This document shows, piece by piece, positions 1 through 8,199 of a stretch of DNA of 64,000 nucleotides (position 1 is the stretch's first letter; every line of letters starts with the position of its first letter). The DNA comes from Bradyrhizobium sp. CCBAU 51765 (GTDB taxonomy: Bacteria > Pseudomonadota > Alphaproteobacteria > Rhizobiales > Xanthobacteraceae). A model generated the notes under the pieces. That model was not told where the DNA came from, searched no databases, and worked only from the letters and a program-made list of their open reading frames with translations. The position numbers and the translations under genes were made by a program. The stretch spans positions 3,771,001-3,835,000 of the forward strand of contig NZ_CP030038.1 in the NCBI RefSeq assembly GCF_015291725.1. Reading direction: 5' to 3'.

Positions 1-544
1 CGTTCAGCACGGTGTTGTGCGCCACCGCTTCGATCGTGCTGACGCAGATAAGGGTCGCCACATCGAGGTCCACTTTACGCATCTCCTTGCGGCGGCTCTC
101 GAGATAGGCGCGCACGAGAGCGTGGATCTCGCGGTTGTACGCTTCGACATCCCTAAGCTGGCCGGTGCGGGGGATCTGCTCGGCGAGGACGCGGTGGAGT
201 TTCGGGTTGATGCGGTGGGCTTCGATGGCGACGGTGACGAGTTTTCGCACCGCCTTGTCGATCGGCAGGTCGGCGACTTCGATTAGCGCGGTGCGGACCA
301 GGCCCATGATCTCCTCGTTGTGGCGGTCGATCACGGCGGCGACGAGGGCCTCCTTGCTCGGAAAATACTGGTAGAGCGAGCCGACGCTGACGCCGGCGAT
401 TTCGGCGATGCGGTTGGTGCTGGCTTTCTCAAAACCTTCGCGGACCAGAACGCGAGCAGTCGCCTCGACCAGCGCGTCCACGGTGGCGCGGGATCGCGCC
501 TGCGAGGCATTTTTGCGGGGTTTTGTGGGCGGTTTGCGGGCCAC
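1..544 (-). CDS. TetR/AcrR family transcriptional regulator (C-terminus beyond window edge)
   Basis: The reverse strand stays open to the window edge and encodes a typical TetR N-terminal DNA-binding domain: a basic leader (ARKPPTKPRK), then a helix-turn-helix with TNRIAEIAGVSVGSLYQYF. The rest is a helical ligand-binding domain that runs off the window. An in-frame ATG exists at 592, but it lies inside a perfect TATAAT -10 box (591-596). The GTG at 544, preceded by AAGG, is therefore the better start. The gene is divergent from the esterase at 666, and TetR proteins often control the divergent neighbour and themselves. The effector is unknown. Confidence 0.85.
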   Translation of the reverse strand, partial: MARKPPTKPRKNASQARSRATVDALVEATARVLVREGFEKASTNRIAEIAGVSVGSLYQYFPSKEALVAAVIDRHNEEIMGLVRTALIEVADLPIDKAVRKLVTVAIEAHRINPKLHRVLAEQIPRTGQLRDVEAYNREIHALVRAYLESRRKEMRKVDLDVATLICVSTIEAVAHNTVLN

Positions 545-581
545 GGCCTTGTGATCTGAATGCGAGTAGGAAAAGCGAGTG

Positions 582-596
582 AATGCTCGCATTATA
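582..596 (-). promoter_or_regulatory. TetR-gene -10 box overlapped by a palindromic operator candidate
   Basis: On the minus strand a perfect TATAAT (596-591) sits about 50 bases before the GTG start of the TetR gene. No good -35 is visible. The palindrome AATGC-N2-GCATT (582-593) overlaps this box, and a related GAATGCGAG sequence lies at 558-566. This arrangement fits autorepression by the TetR protein and possible control of the divergent esterase. The operator role is inference. Confidence 0.45.
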
Positions 597-665
597 GCGG
601 AACATATTGGCGGGTCGGCAAGCCTCCTTGTCGCCGTCGCGAACGCGCCAGATGGGGATGTGGCC

Positions 666-1640
666 ATGAGCGTTGCCAGGATCGTGTCGGCCTTGCAGTT
701 TTGTCCTGGTGGCTGCGTGTCCGGCCCGCCGGCACGGCGCGATCCCTCACCGAGCCTGCAAAGCCGCGCCTTCAACCTCTTGCTGCGACGCCTCCCGTAC
801 AAGCAGCAGCTCGCATCAGCAGAAGCCGTGCAGGCACACGTGCAGAAGCTCGCATTGCAGCCGGCATCGTTCGAGCCGACGGGACTCGGCCGCGGCGTCG
901 AGGTGACGCTGACCAAGATGGGCGGATGGCCGGTGTACTACACCGCGCCGGCGTCAGGTCATGAAGGCTGCAACTACGTCATGTTCCTGCATGGCGGCGG
1001 CTACATCAACGAGATCGTGCCGGCGCATTGGCGCTTCATCGGCGAGATGACGCGCAAGGCGCGCGTGTGTTGCGTCGTGCCGATCTATCCGCTGGCGCCG
1101 CGCGCGACCGCGAAGGACGTGGTGCCGGCGACGGCTGAACTGCTCAGGATGCTGCTGGAGGACGCCGGCACTGCGAAGGTCACGGTCGTAGGGAATTCGG
1201 CCGGCGCGGGGCTCGCGCTCGCTGCGTGTCAGTGGCTGCGCGATCACGGCCATCCGCAGCCGAGCCGGATGGTGCTGATCTCGCCCGCGGCCGATGCCTC
1301 GGTCAGCCGTCCGGAGCAGGTGGCGATCGCCGCACGCGATCCGATCCAGGACATTCCGGGGATCGTCGAGGCGGGGCGGCTCTATGCCGGCGAGCTCGAT
1401 ATCGGCCATCCCTTCGTCAGCCCGCTCAACGGCGCCTTCCGCGCGCTCGCGCCGATGACGATCTTCGCCGGCACGCGCGATCTTCTCTATCCCGACAGCG
1501 TCGATCTCGCCGAAAAGGCGAGGGCGGTGGGCGCGCCGGTCGAGCTGCATCTTTTGCGCGAGCAGCCGCACAACTTCGCGCTGATGCCGACACCTGAAGG
1601 GCGGCGGGCGCGTGCGATCATCTTGCGTGCTGTGGCTTGA
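666..1640 (+). CDS. alpha/beta hydrolase, HSL-type esterase/acetyl-hydrolase
   Basis: The 324-residue protein has the hormone-sensitive-lipase oxyanion-hole motif HGGG (in MFLHGGGYINE), a nucleophile elbow GNSAG, and a C-terminal catalytic His in PHNFAL. This places it among bacterial esterases acting on short acyl esters. The substrate is unknown. An ATG at 579 is in frame but would overlap the operator region of the divergent TetR gene. The ATG at 666 has GGGGA about eight bases upstream and is preferred. The elbow has Asn where GDSAG is more usual, which is tolerated in the family. Confidence 0.8.
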   Translation: MSVARIVSALQFCPGGCVSGPPARRDPSPSLQSRAFNLLLRRLPYKQQLASAEAVQAHVQKLALQPASFEPTGLGRGVEVTLTKMGGWPVYYTAPASGHEGCNYVMFLHGGGYINEIVPAHWRFIGEMTRKARVCCVVPIYPLAPRATAKDVVPATAELLRMLLEDAGTAKVTVVGNSAGAGLALAACQWLRDHGHPQPSRMVLISPAADASVSRPEQVAIAARDPIQDIPGIVEAGRLYAGELDIGHPFVSPLNGAFRALAPMTIFAGTRDLLYPDSVDLAEKARAVGAPVELHLLREQPHNFALMPTPEGRRARAIILRAVA

Positions 1641-1704
1641 AGGAAAGGTGTGACCGTTGTCACAGAGCGCGGCCGCAATGGGGCTGGCGCTGCAAGCCGC
1701 ACAG

Positions 1705-1728
1705 GGAAAAGGCGCCCTGGGCGTTTCC
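1705..1728. terminator. possible bidirectional hairpin terminator
   Basis: GGAAA and TTTCC arms flank an inner CGCC/GGCG stem. It lies between the esterase (+) and a convergent small gene (-). There is no long T run, so this is a weak call. Confidence 0.35.
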
Positions 1729-1767
1729 TCGTATTGGTAGTCTTTGATCAGTAGTTTTGCGGGGCCG

Positions 1768-2007
1768 TCAGGCGTGGCCCTTGATCTCGTAGTGACCCGG
1801 CACGCATTTGTAGCGCTCGAGGCGCCAATTGGCGTGATAGATCGGATGCTCGCCCATCCATTTCGCGAGCGGTGCCTGTGCGCCGACGGCGCACTGCATC
1901 ATCGAAATCTCGGGCGTCATGTTGCTGTCGGTCACGATTTCCTCGACGCAACTGCCTGAACTGGCTGCGCCAAGCCGGCAAAGTACGGCAACGACGGTCA
2001 CGAACAT
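1768..2007 (-). CDS. small hypothetical protein with hydrophobic N-terminus
   Basis: The protein has 79 residues. From the ATG at 2007 it begins with a short hydrophobic stretch (MFVTVVAVLCRLG) that could be a signal peptide or anchor. A polar domain follows, with three Cys and the motif KWMGEHPIYHANWRLERYKC. GAGGTGACAGGA directly before the ATG supports this start over the longer frame from 2172. The Cys pattern suggests an exported protein with disulfides. No family is recognised. Confidence 0.6.
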   Translation of the reverse strand: MFVTVVAVLCRLGAASSGSCVEEIVTDSNMTPEISMMQCAVGAQAPLAKWMGEHPIYHANWRLERYKCVPGHYEIKGHA

Positions 2008-2572
2008 TCCTGTCACCTCATCGGTTGTTTCTGACCACGACAAGGATGCAAGCGGAGTGCCAGAGCCTGTTGCACGCAAACGACACGCTGGCCTTGCCGA
2101 CTCGACCCAGCGTCCACCTCCATCTGGCGATTCGGATTGTAAAAAATCTGCCCTTAACCCGAAGCCGGCCAAATACGGGAACCGGAGACTATGCTCGGCC
2201 GCGGCGCCGCCGCGGGTGTTGTGCTTCGGGCAACGAGCGAGCGCCTCGTCCTTCGCTTCGCGGTCTCCTCAGGATCACGTTCAGCGGCAGCGACGCTCGT
2301 CAAACTAGCGCAACGCACTCTGGTCCTCATCCTGAGGGCCCGCCAATGGCGGGCGTCTCGAAGGATGTGCCGCGGGCGCTGCTGCCTCCGTGTCTGGACG
2401 GCGTGGCGACCGACCTGAAGCGGACGATAATCCGCGCGCCGAAATAACGCCGAAGATTGCATCTCCGATCCGCTTTCTTTTGCGGATGCGGCGCTGCTAC
2501 AGTTTTGCACGCGGCCCGCTGAGCGGCGCTGTGACGAAGAAACATACCGACAAGGGGAGGGACCGAAGTCCC
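2008..2572. other. intergenic region with a truncated palindromic repeat
   Basis: No convincing gene is seen. Positions 2324-2367 carry a fragment (TCCTCATCCTGAGGG ... GGCGGGCGTCTCGAAGGATG) that resembles intergenic palindromic repeats common in Bradyrhizobium genomes. The SDR ribosome-binding site GGGGAGGG lies near 2555. Confidence 0.5.
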
Positions 2573-3544
2573 ATGAAAGAGTTTGCTGGAAAGATCGCGG
2601 TCATCACCGGCGGCGGCACGGGAATGGGGCGCGAGCTCGCGCGGCAGCTCGTCGCCGAAGGCTGCAACGTCGCCATGTGCGACGTCTCGGAGGCCGCGAT
2701 GGCCGAGACCAGGCGGCTTTGCGAGACCGAGAAGCTGCCGCAGGGCCTGCGCGTCACGACGCATGTCGCCGACGTCGCGATCGAGGATCATCTGAAGCGT
2801 TTTCGCGACGAGATCGCCGAGCAGCAGAAGACGGACAAGATCCATCTGCTGTTCAACAATGCAGGCATCGGCGGCGGCGGCAGCCTGTTCACCAACACGC
2901 GCGAGCAGTGGGAGCGCACCTTCAACATCTGCTGGGGCGGCGTCTATCTCGGCGTGCGCACGTTCCTGCCGATGCTGGTTGCCGCGGACGAGGCCCACAT
3001 CGTCAACACCGCGAGCGTCAACGGCTTCTGGGCCTCGATCGGCATGAACCAGGCGCACACCGCCTACAGCTCGGCCAAGTTCGCGGTGAAGGGATTCACC
3101 GAAGCGCTGATCAACGACCTCCGCCTGCACGCGCCACACGTCAAATGCTCGGTGGTGATGCCCGGTCACATCGGCACCTCGATCGTCTCCAATTCGCGCA
3201 AGGTGCAGAGCGCGGACGGTTCGGAACGGCTCAATGCCGACGAGGTGGCGCTGACCCGCAAGCGCATGGTGGCGGCCGGCGTGCCGGATGCGGACAAGAT
3301 GTCGGACGAGGACATCCAGGCGGTGTTCGCCGAGCGCGCTCGCAGCTTTCTGGAGGATGCGCCGACGACGGCCGCGCAGGCGGCGAAGATCATTCTCGAC
3401 GGCGTCAAGGCGGAGCGCTGGCGCATCCTCGTCGGCGAGGACGCAAAACGTCTCGACGAGCGCGTGCGCGCCACGCCGGAGCAGGCTTACGACCGTGCCT
3501 TCTACGAAAGTCTCGTGCAGGAGGTGGGCTGGCGGCTTGGTTGA
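2573..3544 (+). CDS. SDR-family NAD(P)-dependent oxidoreductase
   Basis: This 323-residue classical short-chain dehydrogenase carries the cofactor glycine motif TGGGTGMG (residues 12-19), NNAG near residue 95, a catalytic Ser near 148 and YSSAK with Tyr165/Lys169. The C-terminal third is longer than the 250-residue minimum, as in SDRs acting on larger or alicyclic substrates. The substrate cannot be deduced. Start at ATG 2573, with GGGGAGGG upstream. The upstream in-frame extension looks non-coding. Confidence 0.88.
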   Translation: MKEFAGKIAVITGGGTGMGRELARQLVAEGCNVAMCDVSEAAMAETRRLCETEKLPQGLRVTTHVADVAIEDHLKRFRDEIAEQQKTDKIHLLFNNAGIGGGGSLFTNTREQWERTFNICWGGVYLGVRTFLPMLVAADEAHIVNTASVNGFWASIGMNQAHTAYSSAKFAVKGFTEALINDLRLHAPHVKCSVVMPGHIGTSIVSNSRKVQSADGSERLNADEVALTRKRMVAAGVPDADKMSDEDIQAVFAERARSFLEDAPTTAAQAAKIILDGVKAERWRILVGEDAKRLDERVRATPEQAYDRAFYESLVQEVGWRLG

Positions 3545-3588
3545 GAGGGTCTCCGAGCGGGTGCGAATGTAAGCATGATGATCATCAT

Positions 3589-3632
3589 GGCAAGAGATGT
3601 GCAGGGCAAATCGTGCGTGCCACCTCTTGCCA
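3589..3632. repeat. inverted repeat GGCAAGAG ... CTCTTGCC
   Basis: Arms GGCAAGAG and CTCTTGCC are separated by about 27 bases downstream of the SDR gene. There is no T run, so this could be a long-stem terminator or an operator. Confidence 0.35.
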
Positions 3633-3795
3633 ATGTTCGCCCGCTCCATGACCTGTCGGTATGTCACGCATGCGACATGACGATGTTCAAGCGATGGTGA
3701 TCTGAAACGCCTCTCATCGGGCGCACGGCCGCTTGGTTGGCGGACTGAAATCGTTTAATTGATGGGGGTAACGCGACGATCGAGCGTAGCTCCAG

Positions 3796-4908
3796 ATGAT
3801 ACCAGCATGCCTCTCCGACGACTGGACCCTTTGCCCGGAACGAGAGGACATTTCCGCTGAGTTCACGCGGCTGCTCACTGCGGCCCAGGAGGGCGGCGCC
3901 ACGATCGCGGAATGCCTCATGATCGCGCGACAGTTGAAGCGGGGCGACGACCGGTCCTGGCATCGCGAGTGGAAGAAGCTGGCGCAAACCAATCGGCAGC
4001 GCGCCGAGGCTGCGTTCGCGGAGGGCCACAGGGCGAGCGCGCAGCGCAATTGGCTGCGCGCGATGAACTACTATGGTGCCGCGGCGATGCCGCTCGATCT
4101 GGCGGATGAGCGCCGCTGGGTCGCGGTGCTGGCGATGCAGGATTGCGCCCGGCGCTACCTCGCCGCGCGCAGCCCGGCCGGCGAGGTCGTGACGATACCC
4201 TGGCTCGGCGGGCATCCGCTGCAGGGCTACTTCGTTCCTGCGCCGTCAGCCGGCGGGCGGGCTCCGACGGTGATCTGCATCGGCGAGCCCGGTCACCGCA
4301 AGGAAGAGTTCCTGATCAAGCTCGTGCCGCATGCGCGCGAGCGCGGTTTCTCGATGCTGGCCATCGACCTCTTCGGCGACCAGCGCGACGATTTTCTCGA
4401 CGCGCTGTTGCGGCGCCGGGATCTCGAGAGCGCGATCCCTGGCGTCATGGACTATCTGGAGACGCGCGGTGACGTCGACTTCGCGCGCATCGGCATCATC
4501 GCCGATGGCTGGGGCTCGTCCTTCGTTTCGCGCGCGGTGTTGCAGGAGCCGCGGCTTGCCGCCGCCGTCTGCGACGGCGGCCTGTGGGACCTGCACGAGC
4601 GGGCCTTCTTCGCCAGCCGATTCGCGATGAGCGACGTCAGCATCGTCCCGGTGCCGCATGCGCCGCTCATGGCCTCCAGCGCCGAGTGCCCGGTGCTGAT
4701 CACGCTCGGCGAGGACGGTTGGCTCAAGGCCGATCGGGCGCGTCAGATCGTCCGGAACTCCAGGCTCGGCGGTTCGGACGTCATGCTGAAGGTGTTCACT
4801 GCGGCCGAGACCGGCGCGGCACAGGGCCATGCGGACAATCCCAGCCTTGCCAACGAGTACATCTTCGACTGGCTCGAATCGCAGCTCAGTGCCGCCGCGC
4901 GCATCTAG
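3796..4908 (+). CDS. alpha/beta-hydrolase-fold protein lacking the nucleophile Ser (FrsA/pseudooxynicotine-hydrolase-like)
   Basis: The 370-residue protein has an N-terminal helical region (residues 1-130) followed by an alpha/beta hydrolase core, the architecture of FrsA and 2,6-dihydropseudooxynicotine hydrolase relatives. The core has the strand APTVICIGEP and the sequence RIGIIADGWGSS (231-242). Aligned with the usual RVGIxGxSxGG elbow, the nucleophile position is Gly238, not Ser. A late Asp307 (LGEDGWL) and His345 (QGHADN) remain. It is therefore either a pseudo-enzyme or uses other chemistry. No good ribosome-binding site precedes ATG 3796, so the start is uncertain. Confidence 0.7.
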   Translation: MIPACLSDDWTLCPEREDISAEFTRLLTAAQEGGATIAECLMIARQLKRGDDRSWHREWKKLAQTNRQRAEAAFAEGHRASAQRNWLRAMNYYGAAAMPLDLADERRWVAVLAMQDCARRYLAARSPAGEVVTIPWLGGHPLQGYFVPAPSAGGRAPTVICIGEPGHRKEEFLIKLVPHARERGFSMLAIDLFGDQRDDFLDALLRRRDLESAIPGVMDYLETRGDVDFARIGIIADGWGSSFVSRAVLQEPRLAAAVCDGGLWDLHERAFFASRFAMSDVSIVPVPHAPLMASSAECPVLITLGEDGWLKADRARQIVRNSRLGGSDVMLKVFTAAETGAAQGHADNPSLANEYIFDWLESQLSAAARI

Positions 4909-4935
4909 CGGCGGTGGCCCGGATCGGGCCGGGCG

Positions 4936-5442
4936 TCAGAAGTCCAGGCTGAGGCGGACGCAGGCCTTTTCGAGACGGCTCTTCAGCGTCGCGAGCTTGG
5001 TGGTGAATTCGGTGAGTTCGGCCTCGTCGAATTCCTGGAAGACGAATTCCCTGATGGTCTTGTACTGCTCGTTGAGGCTCGTCAGGTGCTTCTGCGTCTT
5101 GTCGGTCAGGGACAGCCGGACCACCCTGGCGTCGGTCGGCGAGGGGCGGCGGCGCAACAGGCCCTTCTTTTCGAGCAGCTTGGACTGGGTGGTGACGAAG
5201 GACGGATCGACGTGGAGGAGCTTGGACACGACGTTGACCGGGATGCCGTCGTCCTTGTCGAGGTCGGAGATGGCCATCAGGATCAGCCATTGCGGCCCGC
5301 TGATGCCGAGCGTCCTCGCCCAGAACTGACGCAGCTCCTCGAGATACAGGTTGATCGACGATATCTCCCAGGTGAATCGCCTGATGATATCCAGGTTGCC
5401 GATGGTGCGCAGGCGCGCCCCCTCTTTCCTCGTCGCGGACAC
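4936..5442 (-). CDS. MarR-family transcriptional regulator
   Basis: The 168-residue protein has the MarR layout: N-terminal dimerisation helices, then a winged helix with the recognition segment VNVVSKLLHVDPSFVTTQSKLL and the wing RRRPSPTDARVVRLSLT, then a C-terminal helical pair. It is convergent with the hydrolase-like gene and divergent from the porin, with about 400 bases between. Its target and ligand are unknown. Confidence 0.85.
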   Translation of the reverse strand: MSATRKEGARLRTIGNLDIIRRFTWEISSINLYLEELRQFWARTLGISGPQWLILMAISDLDKDDGIPVNVVSKLLHVDPSFVTTQSKLLEKKGLLRRRPSPTDARVVRLSLTDKTQKHLTSLNEQYKTIREFVFQEFDEAELTEFTTKLATLKSRLEKACVRLSLDF

Positions 5443-5848
5443 AGCGTCACTCCGTGAACCGGTTGTTCAGATCAGTGTTCGTGGAATGTCATAGTCCACG
5501 CAAGCCTGCTCTGACGCAAGTGCAGAGCAGTGTAATTTTGTCACCAAAACCACAAAGATGACCAGCTCAGCAGATTTGCCCGGCCCGGGTGTTGCGGCCG
5601 GGGCACAGGTTTAGTGAAACCAGTAACATTAGCTAATAAACTATTTTGATTAGCGGAACAGCGCAGGCATATTGATCGCGACGGTGGGGGGTACTCGATC
5701 GTCCCGTTACAGGTGGTTCGCTCACGTCCCTCGCCTCGAAAGCGGGTGTGTCCGAAAGCGCAAAGCGGCCGAGCGGATTTGAGAGAGACGGGGATCTGGG
5801 GGGCCTCACGGTCCGGTCTCCGCAAAATGAGCAACTTGGAGGTTTTAA
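5443..5848. other. porin upstream region
   Basis: This roughly 400-base leader separates the MarR and porin genes. It has an AT-richer patch at 5608-5660 that may hold the porin promoter and a GC-rich imperfect hairpin (GCCCGGCC ... GGCCGGGGC) at about 5578-5604. No gene is seen. The long 5' leader is typical of highly expressed outer-membrane proteins, but no element can be defined. Confidence 0.4.
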
Positions 5849-7372
5849 ATGAAAGTGGTGAAGAGCCTTTTGCTCGGCACTGCGGCGGGTCTGATCGCCG
5901 TCGGTGGAGCCCAGGCGGCCGATCTTCCGGTCAAGGCCAAGGCGGTCGAGTACGTCAAGATCTGCTCGCTGTACGGCGCGGGCTTCTACTACATCCCGGG
6001 CAGCGACACCTGCATCAAGCTGGGCGGCTACCTGCGCGCCGAAGTGGCGCTCAACGCCGGCGGCAACTACAGTGCCCAGTACAACGGCGTGTTCGCGGCC
6101 AACAACCGCCTGACCAACTACTACTCGATGCGCGCTCGTGAGGATCTCAACATCGACACGCGCACCGCGACCGAGTACGGCGTCGTCCGCACCTATTTCG
6201 ACGCGGTCTTCACCTGGACGACCGGCAACTATGTCGGCACTGGCTCTGGCACGGGCGCGACCGCCTACAGTGCCACGACGGCCGGCACGTCCAACCTCAA
6301 CCCGACTGACGGCGGCATCTCGGGCGGTTCGCTCGGCGTCTACTACGCCTTCATCCAGTTCGCCGGCTTCACCCTGGGCAAGTCGGTGTCGCAGTTCGAC
6401 GCGCCCTGGATCAACTATCCCGGCAACAACTTCGACCAGCTCGTCGGCGGCAGCGGCACCACCAACGGCGTCCCCCAGATCAGCTACACGGCCGATTTCG
6501 GCCAGGGCGTGACGGCGACGTTCTCGGTGCAGGATCAGACGCAGATCTTCCAGACCAACATCTGGAACACCGCGGGCATGACGACCACGGGCGTTCTCGG
6601 CGGCGCCTACGGTTCGAGCGATTTCGGCGGCACTCGTTCCCCCGACATCGTCGGCGCGGTCCGCGTCGACCAGGCCTGGGGCCTGTTCCAGGCGTCGGTC
6701 GCTGCGCACGACAACCATACCGGCTATTACGGTGCGACCGAAGTCACCGGTCATCCCGAAGACAAGTGGGGCTGGGCGGTTCAGCTCGCTCTGTCGATCA
6801 AGAACATTCCGACCGGCGCCGGCGACGTGATCAACGTCTCGGGCGTCTACACCGAAGGCGCGAGCCGCTACAACTTCCAGGAGCTGGCCGCGACCAGCTA
6901 CTCGATGTTCGGCAGCTCGAACGCCGCCTACCAGAGCATCGGCTTCGCCGGCGTCTCTGACGCGGTGTTCGGCCCGGGCGGCCAGCTCGAGCTGACCAAG
7001 ACCTACGGCTTCCGTGGTGCCTACACCCACAACTGGAGCCCGTACTGGAATACGGCGCTCTACGGCGCGTGGGCTGCGGTCAACTACAACAGCGCAGCGA
7101 AGGGCCTGATCTGCGGCAGCGCCGCGTTCGCGACCCTGACCGGCACCTGCAATCCGGACTTCAACATCGGCCAGGTGGGCGTCATCACCCGCTGGACGCC
7201 GGTGAAGAACCTGACCTTCTCGGCCGACTTCGTCTACAGCCATCTCGACCAGAAGTATTCGGGCGTGATCACGACCCCAGCGCTGACGAGCGTCGCCAAG
7301 CCGGCTGCGACCTACGAGCTGAAGGACCAGGACACCTACAGCCTCCTGCTGCGCGCCCAGCGCAACTGGTAA
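5849..7372 (+). CDS. major outer-membrane porin (Porin_2 / Omp2b-like)
   Basis: The 507-residue protein starts with a clear signal peptide (cleavage after AQA at about residue 23). Mature ADLPVKAKAVEYVKICSLYGAGFYYIPG is followed by CIKLGGYLRAEV, the signature of rhizobial and Brucella porins. Repeated Gly/Tyr/Thr-rich amphipathic strands run to a C-terminal RAQRNW ending in an aromatic residue, as expected for a BAM-recognised beta-barrel. A strong ribosome-binding site (TTGGAGG) lies before ATG 5849, and a strong terminator follows at 7397. It forms a general diffusion channel in the outer membrane. Confidence 0.93.
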   Translation: MKVVKSLLLGTAAGLIAVGGAQAADLPVKAKAVEYVKICSLYGAGFYYIPGSDTCIKLGGYLRAEVALNAGGNYSAQYNGVFAANNRLTNYYSMRAREDLNIDTRTATEYGVVRTYFDAVFTWTTGNYVGTGSGTGATAYSATTAGTSNLNPTDGGISGGSLGVYYAFIQFAGFTLGKSVSQFDAPWINYPGNNFDQLVGGSGTTNGVPQISYTADFGQGVTATFSVQDQTQIFQTNIWNTAGMTTTGVLGGAYGSSDFGGTRSPDIVGAVRVDQAWGLFQASVAAHDNHTGYYGATEVTGHPEDKWGWAVQLALSIKNIPTGAGDVINVSGVYTEGASRYNFQELAATSYSMFGSSNAAYQSIGFAGVSDAVFGPGGQLELTKTYGFRGAYTHNWSPYWNTALYGAWAAVNYNSAAKGLICGSAAFATLTGTCNPDFNIGQVGVITRWTPVKNLTFSADFVYSHLDQKYSGVITTPALTSVAKPAATYELKDQDTYSLLLRAQRNW

Positions 7373-7396
7373 GCTCCGAAGGTTTCGAACTTGATG

Positions 7397-7428
7397 AAGC
7401 CCCGGCGGGAAAACCGCCGGGGCTTTTT
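7397..7428 (+). terminator. rho-independent terminator of the porin gene
   Basis: A GC-rich stem of AAGCCCCGGCGG paired with CCGCCGGGGCTT, loop GAAAA, then a T run. It lies 25 bases after the porin stop. Confidence 0.92.
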
Positions 7429-7505
7429 CGCAAGGAAGGGCATTCGGAAAATCGGCCTTTGCGGAGGACGAAGACGAGCCATGCGATTCGACCGGCTCAA
7501 ACTTA

Positions 7506-7535
7506 TTTACTTACCTGAGTTACTAAGCTATATAT
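7506..7535 (+). promoter_or_regulatory. sigma70-like promoter for a candidate small RNA
   Basis: TTTACT (7506-7511) and TATATA (7529-7534) are spaced by 17 bases in an AT-rich island between the porin terminator and gcrA. They would start transcription near 7541 on the plus strand, where no gene follows before the next terminator. Confidence 0.45.
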
Positions 7536-7540
7536 CGGCC

Positions 7541-7620
7541 AGCCAAATACGAAAGTTGCGGCTCTTAGCTTCACGCTAAGCCTCCAGAAACCTCCGGTGA
7601 TGCCCCGCCGGAGGTTTTTT
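7541..7620 (+). ncRNA. candidate intergenic small RNA with intrinsic terminator
   Basis: An RNA of about 80 nt is proposed. After an unstructured 5' part it has a perfect hairpin, CTTAGC-TTCAC-GCTAAG (7564-7580). A strong terminator hairpin follows, AACCTCCGG ... CCGGAGGTT (7589-7616), ending in a T run to 7620. The linker CCTCC is complementary to Shine-Dalgarno sequences, a feature of many riboregulators. The porin has its own terminator at 7397, and gcrA ends on the other strand, so this plus-strand terminator is otherwise unexplained. No known family is asserted. Confidence 0.55.
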
Positions 7621-7643
7621 GTTTTCTGGAGCACGGCGCGGCA

Positions 7644-8123
7644 TCAGCCGCGCATCACGCGAGCGCGCGTGTTCGGCCGGTAGGCGAGGCGGCTGTGACC
7701 GGCGCAATAGGGCTGGCCGTCCGGAGCCGTGTTGCCGCAGAAGCAGAAATCGTCTTCGCCCGGCGTCGAGATCGGCCATCGGCAGCGGTTCTCGGACAGC
7801 TCCAGCAGAGAGCAGCGATTGGCCTCGTCGATGGGGCCTGCGGCCGCGGGGCCATCGCTCTCGCCATAGATCGTGGCGAGCATCTCGTATTGCAGCCGCG
7901 GTACGGCCTTGCGCCCCCGCGACGGCGACAGTCCTTTGTCCTGGACCTTGCGGTCGTCGATGGTCCGGCCGCGCGTCAGATTGAGCCGCGACAGCTTGCC
8001 GATCACGGCGTTGCGGCTGACGCCGATGTCGGCGGCGATCTCGCGACAGGAGAGGCCGGCATCGAAGTGCTGCTTCAGGAGTTCGATTCGTTCGTCGGTC
8101 CAGGTGGGTGAGAGAACAGGCAT
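7644..8123 (-). CDS. gcrA: GcrA cell-cycle regulator family protein
   Basis: The 159-residue protein begins SPTWTDERIELLKQHFDAGLSCREIAADIG. This is the GcrA helix-turn-helix, which binds methylated GANTC sites and recruits RNA polymerase. A central basic linker and a C-terminal Cys-rich region (CSLLEL, CRWPI, CFCGN, PYCAGH) follow, matching the GcrA C-terminal domain. The ATG at 8123 is chosen over 8213 because homologues begin just before the W-T-D-E motif. In alphaproteobacteria GcrA works with CcrM and CtrA in S-phase gene control. It is convergent with the small RNA candidate. Confidence 0.88.
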   Translation of the reverse strand: MPVLSPTWTDERIELLKQHFDAGLSCREIAADIGVSRNAVIGKLSRLNLTRGRTIDDRKVQDKGLSPSRGRKAVPRLQYEMLATIYGESDGPAAAGPIDEANRCSLLELSENRCRWPISTPGEDDFCFCGNTAPDGQPYCAGHSRLAYRPNTRARVMRG

Positions 8124-8199
8124 TTGTCGGCGGTCCCAGGTTGCAGATGTCGGCCATCCGCTGTCGCGAGATCCGTCCGCATCACGTCCTGGCGCGCGC

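Noticed and set aside
5713..6141. Plus-strand frame overlapping the porin start, including ATG 5827
   Set aside because: Arg/Gly-rich low-complexity translation. The porin ribosome-binding site lies inside it, but no sign of selection for this frame is seen.
5633..7243. 536-codon open frame on the minus strand opposite the porin
   Set aside because: It is a shadow of the porin codon bias. Its composition (Arg, Ala, Asp, Val) has no domain, and the porin on the plus strand is certain.
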